10,780 nucleotides of DNA, from assembly GCA_007695205.1 (NCBI GenBank), contig REEF01000634.1:1-10780 (forward strand), in the 5' to 3' direction. The position numbers were made by a program, and so were the translations under genes. The stretch's first letter is position 1. Each line of letters starts with the position of its first letter. The notes beneath the pieces are model-generated. The model made no database searches. It had not been told where the DNA came from and was given only the letters and a program-made list of their open reading frames with translations. Of this stretch, positions 1 through 5,929 are shown in pieces. Source of the DNA: Planctomycetaceae bacterium. GTDB lineage: Bacteria; Planctomycetota; Planctomycetia; Pirellulales; Pirellulaceae.

Positions 1-2892
1 GATCTGGGTTTGGGCCGGGATCTAGCGATTCGATCGGCCCACGGGTATCTGCTGCAAGGGGATCTGGATCGGGCGCAGGTCGAGCGGTTGGCGGGCCAAT
101 TGTTTTCGGACGGGGTGGTCGAGCGCACGGTGGTGGCTCCGGTCGGGGATGCGGTGTTGAGCCGATCGCCGGAATTGGCGGCTGGTTCGCCCAGCTTGAT
201 CCACGTCTTGCGCAAGCCGGGTGTGATGGACCCGGTAGCTCAAAGTGCGGCGCAAGCCATCGCGGATTTCAACGTGACCGTGGATGCGGTCCGGACATTG
301 CGCAAGTACTGGATCACCGGGCTCGATCCTGCGGACGTTCCGCAGTTCGGTTCGAAGATCCTGGCGAACGATTCGATCGAACAACTGGTCATCGGGCCGC
401 TGGACCTGACCGAATTGCACGTCGGGTCTCCCTACCGGTTCCAGTTGGTGACGCTCCCGATCCGTGAACTGCAGGACGAAGCCTTGCTGCAACTCAGTCG
501 CGAGGGCCAACTGTATCTGACGCTGGTAGAGATGCAGACGATCCAGCAGTTCTATCGCGATCTGGGCCGCGATCCCACGGACATCGAACTGGAGACACTG
601 GCTCAGACTTGGAGCGAACACTGCAGCCACAAAACGCTGGCCGGACGGATCGCTTACCGGGACGACCGAGGCGAGCAGCATTTCGAGAACATGCTGAAAG
701 AGACCATCTTCGCCGCGACCCAGGAGATTCGACGCCGGCTGGGCGAGGACGATTGGTGTATCAGCGTCTTCAAAGACAATGCGGGCGTGGTTCGCTTTGA
801 CGAAAATTATCACGTGGTCTTCAAGGTCGAAACCCACAATCACCCTTCGGCGTTGGAACCCTACGGCGGCGCCAACACGGGCATCGGCGGCGTGATTCGC
901 GATCCGATGGGAACCGGCATGGGCGCCAAACCGGTATGCAATACGGACGTGTTCTGCTTTGCGCCGCCCGATACGCCGGCCGATCAATTGCCACCCGGCG
1001 TGCTTCATCCCCGCCGTGTGATGAAGGGGGTCGTTTCGGGCGTGCGGGACTATGGGAACCGCATGGGCATCCCGACGGTCAACGGTGCGATCTACTTCGA
1101 TCCTCGCTATCTGGGTAATCCGTTGGTCTACTGCGGCAACGTGGGCCTGCTGCCGGTAGACAAGGCCGAAAAGCAGCCGCGCGCCGGGGATTGGATCGTC
1201 GCAATCGGTGGTCGCACCGGCCGTGATGGCATTCATGGCGCCACCTTCAGCTCGGCCGAATTGACCAGCGAGAGTGAGACCGTATCGGGCGGCGCGGTCC
1301 AGATCGGCAACGCGATCACGGAAAAGATGGTGCTGGACGTGCTGATCCAAGCTCGCGATCGAGGTTTGTATCATGCGGTGACCGATTGTGGTGCGGGTGG
1401 TTTCTCCAGTGCCGTGGGCGAAATGGGCGAAGAGATCGGTGCCGAAGTATGGTTGGAACGGGCACCGCTGAAATACGAGGGGCTGACGTATACCGAGATC
1501 TGGATCTCCGAGGCGCAGGAGCGGATGGTGCTGTCGGTGCCGCCCGAGCACTGGGAGGAATTCGACCAGTTATGTCGTTCGGAGGGAGTCGAGGCGACGA
1601 TCATCGGCCGCTTCGAGCCCACGGGGCGGCTGGATTTGAAATACGACGGTCACACCGTGGGCCAGTTGTCCATGGAGTTCCTGCACGGGGGCCGCCCCCC
1701 GGTGGTGCGAAGCGCCGTGTTCCAGGCGTCGCCGGTCCAACCTTTGACCAACATCGATGGCACTCGGACGGCAGAGGCCCAGGAACGCGACGCGGCGTCG
1801 ATCCTGCGGGCGATTCTCGGGTCGCTGAATGTAGCCAGCAAGGAATGGGTCATCCGCCAGTACGATCACGAAGTACAAGGCGGCAGCGTGGTCAAACCGC
1901 TGGTCGGCGTCGCGAACGATGGGCCCAGCGACGCGGCCGTTCTGCGTCCGGTCATCTCGTCGCGGCGCGGCTTGGTCGTCGCCTGTGGAATGAATCCACG
2001 ATACGGGGATTTAGATCCGTATCACATGGCTGCCAGTGCGATCGACGAGGCGGTCCGCAACGCGGTGGCCGTCGGCGCCGATCCGCAACGGATCGCCATC
2101 CTGGATAACTTCTGCTGGGGCTACACCGATCGTCCCGAGACGCTGGGGTCGCTGGTCCGGGCCGCGCTGGCCTGCCGGGACGTGGCGGTGGCGCTGGGAA
2201 CGCCCTTTATCAGCGGCAAGGACAGTCTGAACAACGAATTCAGCTACGAGGACGAACACGGTAACCGCCAGACGATCTCGATCCCGCCTTCGCTGCTGAT
2301 CAGCGCCCTGGGCCAGGTGGAAGATGTCCGGCACTGCGTCACCATGGACTTGAAGCAGCCGGGCAATCTGATCTACCTGGTCGGAACCACGCAGAACGAA
2401 CTGGGTGGTTCGCACTTGGCGTTGGTCTGCGGACTGTCGGGCGGCCAGGTCCCGATGCTCGATCCCCGGATGGCCGGGCAGACCTACGCCGCGATCCATG
2501 CGGCGATCCGCGCCGGTTGGGTTCGCGCGTGTCACGATCTGAGCGAAGGCGGGTTGGCCGTCGCGTTGGCCGAGATGGCTTTTGCGGGCGGTTGCGGTGC
2601 ATGCGTTTCGCTGGATGCGGTGCCGCATCAAATCGACGCGACCGCCGAGCCGTCGCTGGAGACTGTCCTGATGTTCGCCGAGTCGAATTCACGGTTGTTG
2701 TGCGAAGTTTCGCCGGACGATCAGCAAGCGTTCGAAGCGTGCTTGAATGCCGTCCCGCACGCGCGGATCGGCCAGGTGACCGACGATGCCCGATTGACGA
2801 TCCGGATGGCCCAGGACCCGCAGTCACGGCCGGTCCTGGAGGCGGAAGTGTTCGAGTTGAAAGAGGCTTGGCAGAAACCGTTGCGTTGGTAG
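1..2892 (+). CDS. purL: Phosphoribosylformylglycinamidine synthase, large subunit PurL (5' partial)
   Basis: Catalyses the ATP-dependent amidation of FGAR to FGAM, the fourth step of purine synthesis, using ammonia from PurQ. The frame is open to the left edge. A TTG at nt 10 is the first possible start inside, but the preceding codons are in frame and the protein begins mid-domain, so the real start is probably upstream. Counting from that TTG, residues 1-135 look like two PurS-like ferredoxin folds; the second starts near HVLRKPGVMDP (65-75). The linker domain then has WSEHCSHKT (201-209) with the family's catalytic His. The nucleotide-binding stretch begins ETHNHPSALEPYGG (274-287). The second synthase half has NDGPSDAAV (637-645), FISGKDSLNN (733-742) and CHDLSEGGLA (841-850). 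At over 960 residues it lies between Bacillus-type PurL (about 740) and the fused enterobacterial enzyme (about 1300), which fits a PurL with a PurS-like N-terminus but no glutaminase domain. purQ follows 40 bp later. Confidence 0.97.
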   Translation, partial: DLGLGRDLAIRSAHGYLLQGDLDRAQVERLAGQLFSDGVVERTVVAPVGDAVLSRSPELAAGSPSLIHVLRKPGVMDPVAQSAAQAIADFNVTVDAVRTLRKYWITGLDPADVPQFGSKILANDSIEQLVIGPLDLTELHVGSPYRFQLVTLPIRELQDEALLQLSREGQLYLTLVEMQTIQQFYRDLGRDPTDIELETLAQTWSEHCSHKTLAGRIAYRDDRGEQHFENMLKETIFAATQEIRRRLGEDDWCISVFKDNAGVVRFDENYHVVFKVETHNHPSALEPYGGANTGIGGVIRDPMGTGMGAKPVCNTDVFCFAPPDTPADQLPPGVLHPRRVMKGVVSGVRDYGNRMGIPTVNGAIYFDPRYLGNPLVYCGNVGLLPVDKAEKQPRAGDWIVAIGGRTGRDGIHGATFSSAELTSESETVSGGAVQIGNAITEKMVLDVLIQARDRGLYHAVTDCGAGGFSSAVGEMGEEIGAEVWLERAPLKYEGLTYTEIWISEAQERMVLSVPPEHWEEFDQLCRSEGVEATIIGRFEPTGRLDLKYDGHTVGQLSMEFLHGGRPPVVRSAVFQASPVQPLTNIDGTRTAEAQERDAASILRAILGSLNVASKEWVIRQYDHEVQGGSVVKPLVGVANDGPSDAAVLRPVISSRRGLVVACGMNPRYGDLDPYHMAASAIDEAVRNAVAVGADPQRIAILDNFCWGYTDRPETLGSLVRAALACRDVAVALGTPFISGKDSLNNEFSYEDEHGNRQTISIPPSLLISALGQVEDVRHCVTMDLKQPGNLIYLVGTTQNELGGSHLALVCGLSGGQVPMLDPRMAGQTYAAIHAAIRAGWVRACHDLSEGGLAVALAEMAFAGGCGACVSLDAVPHQIDATAEPSLETVLMFAESNSRLLCEVSPDDQQAFEACLNAVPHARIGQVTDDARLTIRMAQDPQSRPVLEAEVFELKEAWQKPLRW

Positions 2893-2932
2893 ATTCCCGA
2901 TTCCCCATTCCCGTTTTGTTCTTTGGATTCCC
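2893..2932 (+). repeat. ATTCCC heptad repeat in the purL-purQ gap
   Basis: The whole 40-bp gap holds four copies of ATTCCC, at 2893, 2900, 2907 and 2927. The first three are spaced exactly 7 bp apart, and the last runs straight into the purQ start codon. There is no Shine-Dalgarno sequence here. It may be a small tandem duplication or a translation or regulatory signal; its function is unknown. Confidence 0.5.
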
Positions 2933-3706
2933 ATGGCCACACCCCGCGTATTGGTACTTCGAGCTCCCGGCACGAACTGCGATCAAGAGACGGCGTTCGC
3001 TTTTGAACAAGCGGGCGGCCGTGCCGAGGTCGCTCACGTCAATCGTTTGTTGGACGACCCGCAGATGCCTCGTGATTTCCAGGTCTTATGCATCCCGGGC
3101 GGGTTCAGCTTTGGCGACGATGTCGCTGCGGGCAAGATTCTTGCCAACGTGATCCGCCATCATCTGGGGGAAGCCTTGGCCCAGTTCAAGGCGGCGGGCA
3201 AATTGATCCTGGGCATCTGCAACGGCTTTCAGGTCCTGATCAAATCCGGACTGCTGTTGGAAGACGCCGATCTGGGGCCGCCGGCAACGCTGATGTGGAA
3301 CGATTCGGGCAAGTACGAAGATCGTTGGGTGAGACTACGGGCCGAAACGCAGAAGTGCGTGTTTCTCCGCGACATCGATCGTTTGGAATTGCCCGTGGCT
3401 CATGCCGAAGGCAAATTCGTCACCCGCGATGCGGCGACCTTGGATCGGTTGCAGGATCAGCACCAGTTGTGCTTGCGTTACGACGGGAACGGAACCCAAA
3501 GCCCACTGCCCTACCCCGCCAACCCCAACGGCTCGCAAGCCGACGTGGCCGGGGTCTGCGACCGGACGGGCCGTGTCTTCGGGCTGATGCCGCATCCGGA
3601 ACGTCACATCGATCCGACGCACCACCCCCAGTGGACTCGCCGCCCCCGCGCGGAATCGGGCGACGGCCTGCAGATCTTCCGCAACGCCATCGCCTATTTC
3701 GAGTGA
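2933..3706 (+). CDS. purQ: Phosphoribosylformylglycinamidine synthase, glutaminase subunit PurQ
   Basis: Class I glutamine amidotransferase that hydrolyses glutamine and passes ammonia to PurL for FGAM formation in the cytoplasm. The N-terminus VLVLRAPGTNCDQET (6-20) is typical of PurQ. PGGFSFGDDVAAGK (55-68) forms the oxyanion region. The nucleophile elbow LGICNGFQ carries Cys96, and MPHPERH (219-225) supplies His221 and Glu223, so the catalytic triad is complete. At 257 residues it is somewhat longer than Bacillus PurQ (about 227) and closer to the longer PurQ proteins. The ATG at 2933 puts the conserved beta-strand right at the N-terminus; no Shine-Dalgarno sequence precedes it. It is likely co-transcribed with purL, and hypE starts 16 bp after its stop. 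Confidence 0.97.
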   Translation: MATPRVLVLRAPGTNCDQETAFAFEQAGGRAEVAHVNRLLDDPQMPRDFQVLCIPGGFSFGDDVAAGKILANVIRHHLGEALAQFKAAGKLILGICNGFQVLIKSGLLLEDADLGPPATLMWNDSGKYEDRWVRLRAETQKCVFLRDIDRLELPVAHAEGKFVTRDAATLDRLQDQHQLCLRYDGNGTQSPLPYPANPNGSQADVAGVCDRTGRVFGLMPHPERHIDPTHHPQWTRRPRAESGDGLQIFRNAIAYFE

Positions 3707-3722
3707 CAGCAAGAAAGTCGCC

Positions 3723-4796
3723 ATGACCGAACCACGCACGGACCCCTTCCAGTTGACCTGCCCCGTACCGATCGTGCGCCACGCCACCGTCCAGATGGCG
3801 CATGGTGGCGGCGGCCGTTTGATGCGTGATTTGATCGAAGGCCTGTTGCTGCCCGAGTTCCGTTCGGGGAAAGGCGGGTCCGACGCCACGCTACCGCATG
3901 ATAGCGCCGTGCTGTCGCTGGGCGACCAGCGACTAGCCTTCACCACCGACACGTTTGTCGTCAGCCCTCTGTTCTTTCCCGGCGGCGATATCGGCAAACT
4001 GGCCGTTTACGGAACCGTCAACGATCTGGCCATGGCCGGTGCCCAGCCTCGATGGATCAGTTGCGCTTTGATCCTGGAGGAAGGCACGCCCATGGACACC
4101 TTGCGCAGGATCGTCCAGTCCATGCGGCGAGCGGCGGACGAGGTCGGGGTGCAGGTCGTCACGGGCGACACCAAGGTGGTAGATCGTGGCAAGGGCGATG
4201 CGGTGTTTATCAATACCGCCGGAGTCGGGGTGGTGCCCGACGGTATCGACGTATCGCCGGCGAGAATCCAGGCGGGTGACCGAGTGTTGGTCAGCGGCGA
4301 TCTGGGCAGGCATGGCATCGCCATCATGTCGGTGCGCGAGGGCCTGGCGTTCGAAGGAGCGTTGGACAGCGACTGTGCCTCGCTGGTCGATCTGGTCGAC
4401 AAGCTCAGCGTTCTGGGCTGCGATTTGCACTGCCTGCGTGACTTGACCCGCGGCGGATTGGCCTCGGCCTTGATCGAACTGGCCGAACACGCCAACGTGG
4501 GCATCGACCTGGAGGAAGCCAGGATCCCCGTCCAGCCGCAGGTGGCCGGTGCGTGCGAGCTGATGGGCCTGGATCCTCTGTACGTTGCCAACGAGGGCCG
4601 ATTGGTCGCGATCGTCCCGCCGACAGCAGCCGGCGCCGCATTGCAGATCATGCAATCGCACCCGGTAACCGATCGCCCGGCAGTCATCGGAACCGTCACC
4701 GACGAACACCCGGGCGCGGTTCAGTTGAGCAATCCGATGGGCAGCGGCCGACTGCTGGACCTGTTATCCGGCGAACAGATGCCTCGCATCTGTTGA
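3723..4796 (+). CDS. hypE: [NiFe]-hydrogenase maturation protein HypE
   Basis: HypE takes a carbamoyl group from HypF on its C-terminal cysteine and dehydrates it with ATP to a thiocyanate, the source of the CN ligands on the hydrogenase iron. The 357-residue protein has the family's AHGGGG (26-31), HDSAVL (59-64), TTDTFVVSPLFFPGGDIGKL (74-93), TGDTKVV (147-153) and RDLTRGGLASAL (239-250). It ends in PRIC, with the acceptor Cys357 as the last residue, which separates HypE from other AIR-synthase-fold proteins such as SelD, PurM and ThiL. Both the N-terminal PurM-like domain and the C-terminal domain are complete. The ATG at 3723 has only a weak purine-rich leader (AAGAAAG). It lies 16 bp after purQ on the same strand, so co-transcription is likely. 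No hypA, B, C, D, F or hydrogenase structural gene is in the window. Confidence 0.95.
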   Translation: MTEPRTDPFQLTCPVPIVRHATVQMAHGGGGRLMRDLIEGLLLPEFRSGKGGSDATLPHDSAVLSLGDQRLAFTTDTFVVSPLFFPGGDIGKLAVYGTVNDLAMAGAQPRWISCALILEEGTPMDTLRRIVQSMRRAADEVGVQVVTGDTKVVDRGKGDAVFINTAGVGVVPDGIDVSPARIQAGDRVLVSGDLGRHGIAIMSVREGLAFEGALDSDCASLVDLVDKLSVLGCDLHCLRDLTRGGLASALIELAEHANVGIDLEEARIPVQPQVAGACELMGLDPLYVANEGRLVAIVPPTAAGAALQIMQSHPVTDRPAVIGTVTDEHPGAVQLSNPMGSGRLLDLLSGEQMPRIC

Positions 4797-4806
4797 CCCT
4801 GCCCAT

Positions 4807-4865
4807 GGTTGCATAAAAAGTGGGACGGATTGGCAATCCGTCCTACGAGGGAACTCTATGCAACC
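4807..4865. repeat. REP-like hairpin inside a 9-bp inverted repeat, after hypE
   Basis: The inner hairpin (4820-4846) has arms GGACGGATT and AATCCGTCC around a GGC loop. The stem extends to 12 pairs, one of them a G-T wobble. On the - strand it begins GTAGGACGG, the GTAG-plus-hairpin layout known for REP elements moved by RAYT (Y1-type) transposases. Outer arms GGTTGCATA (4807-4815) and TATGCAACC (4857-4865) enclose it perfectly. It starts 10 bp after the hypE stop and could also stop transcription, but no T-tract follows the stem on either strand. The RAYT link is an inference from the layout; no RAYT gene is in the window. Confidence 0.7.
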
Positions 4866-5061
4866 TTGGGGTCTGCCCTTCCTTGTGGTTCCGGGATTAT
4901 GGTACTGTTACGGCCCCAGACACTTCGGCGAAACGCCGTTTGCCGTGTTGAAGGCGGCCTTGGATCTCCGACGTTTCCTGCTGGGACGGCCAGCGCGCCA
5001 AACGAAACTCGACAACGACAAACCCGACAGGTTTAGTAGACTGGGCAAAGCCCTGCGATAA
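4858..5061 (+). CDS. Possible small protein, 67 residues, unrecognised
   Basis: An ATG frame with an AGGG-containing leader, a hydrophobic N-terminal stretch (LPFLVVPGLWY, 6-16) and a basic C-terminal half. By my hand count about two thirds of third codon positions are G or C, which is coding-like but not far above the background. I recognise no family. Its start codon lies inside the right arm of the REP-like inverted repeat, which argues against a conserved gene. It may well be a chance frame. Confidence 0.2.
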   Translation: MQPWGLPFLVVPGLWYCYGPRHFGETPFAVLKAALDLRRFLLGRPARQTKLDNDKPDRFSRLGKALR

Positions 5062-5120
5062 AATCAGAGGCACAAAATGAACACTCCAGTATATTGGTGT
5101 CGCCAGATCTGTTCGGCCCG

Positions 5121-5144
5121 GTAGCGGAGTGAACTCCACCCTAC
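5121..5144. repeat. Second REP-like hairpin, GTAG...CTAC
   Basis: GTAG (5121-5124) and CTAC (5141-5144) pair as the outer stem. An inner stem GGAGT/ACTCC (5126-5130 and 5133-5137) closes on a two-base loop, with an uneven internal loop between the stems. The sequence is unrelated to the hairpin at 4820 but shares the GTAG foot. It sits 37 bp before the ATG chosen for the ABC ATPase, so it would lie in the leader or promoter region of that operon. Confidence 0.5.
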
Positions 5145-5181
5145 TTTGGTTGCTTCGAGTTGAAACGTGACCGATTACCCC

Positions 5182-5922
5182 ATGAAAACCACTACGCTGT
5201 CCGGCACGGTTACGCCGTCCATGGCGGTATTCCAGGCTCGCGGAATCTCCAAAGTCTATTCCATGGGCCAGGTGCAGGTGCATGCTCTACGAGGTGTCGA
5301 TCTGGAATTGTATCGCGGCGAGTTCGTCGTGTTGCTGGGTCCTTCGGGCAGCGGGAAATCGACCTTGTTGAACATCCTGGGCGGCTTGGATGTACCCAGC
5401 GGGGGTTCGGTGCGCTACCTGGACCAGGAACTGACCGCGCTGACCGACAGCGCGCTGACCCGTTATCGCCGAGACCACGTCGGCTTTGTCTTCCAGTTCT
5501 ACAACTTGATCCCCAGCTTGACCGCTCGCGAGAACGTCGCCTTGATCACTGAGATCGCCAGGCAACCGATGGATCCCCGCGAGGCGTTACGGCTGGTGGA
5601 TCTGGTCGACCGCATGGATCATTTCCCTTCGCAGTTGTCCGGCGGCGAGCAGCAGCGGATCGCGATCGCTCGAGCGATCGCGAAGCGGCCGGACGTGCTA
5701 TTATGCGACGAACCGACCGGCGCCCTGGATGTACACACGGGCGTGGTGGTCTTAGAAGCAATTGAACGAGTCAACCGGGAACTGGGGACGACCACGGCGG
5801 TGATCACGCACAATTCGGTCATCGCTGCGATGGCCGATCGCGTGATCCATCTATCGGACGGTCGCGTCACGCACATCGATCGGAACTCGACCAAAGCAGC
5901 AGCTCACCAGTTGCAGTGGTAG
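5182..5922 (+). CDS. ABC transporter ATP-binding protein, MacB/LolD type
   Basis: Cytoplasmic ATPase that drives the exporter encoded by the next two genes. From the ATG at 5182 (246 residues) it shows Walker A GPSGSGKST (53-61), the Q-loop FQFYNLIP (Gln105), signature LSGGEQQR (152-159), Walker B VLLCDEP (172-178) and the H-loop ITHN (His210), so it should hydrolyse ATP. The LSGGEQQR signature and the FtsX-type partner place it in the MacB/LolD/DevA group of mechanotransmission exporters. The start is uncertain: a GTG at 5167 and an ATG at 5221 are in frame, and family similarity begins only at MAVFQARGISKVY (from 5221). No Shine-Dalgarno sequence supports any of them. The permease starts 7 bp after the stop. 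The substrate cannot be read from this gene. Confidence 0.93.
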   Translation: MKTTTLSGTVTPSMAVFQARGISKVYSMGQVQVHALRGVDLELYRGEFVVLLGPSGSGKSTLLNILGGLDVPSGGSVRYLDQELTALTDSALTRYRRDHVGFVFQFYNLIPSLTARENVALITEIARQPMDPREALRLVDLVDRMDHFPSQLSGGEQQRIAIARAIAKRPDVLLCDEPTGALDVHTGVVVLEAIERVNRELGTTTAVITHNSVIAAMADRVIHLSDGRVTHIDRNSTKAAAHQLQW

Positions 5923-5929
5923 CCATGGC

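Larger units (their letters stand above)
4797..5181. other. Intergenic region between hypE and the exporter operon
   Basis: This gap separates hypE from the ABC exporter genes. It holds a nested inverted repeat close behind hypE, a second REP-like hairpin shortly before the exporter, and a weak 67-codon frame between them. A TAAAAT (5059-5064) resembles a -10 box, but I see no -35 box at proper spacing, so I do not call a promoter. The exporter promoter must nevertheless lie here unless transcription reads through from hypE. No tRNA or other RNA gene was recognised. Confidence 0.6.

Noticed and set aside
22..1551. Long - strand open frame opposite purL
   Set aside because: It mirrors a well-supported gene, is rich in Arg, His, Gln and Asp with no family features, and is explained by GC-rich codon bias.
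4809..5036. 75-codon + strand frame starting in the REP-like element
   Set aside because: Its first codons are the hairpin itself and it conflicts with the slightly better frame at 4858; composition is not protein-like.
4807..5144. CRISPR array or tRNA in the hypE-exporter gap
   Set aside because: The repeats are single hairpins without regular spacing or spacers, and no cloverleaf-forming sequence was found.
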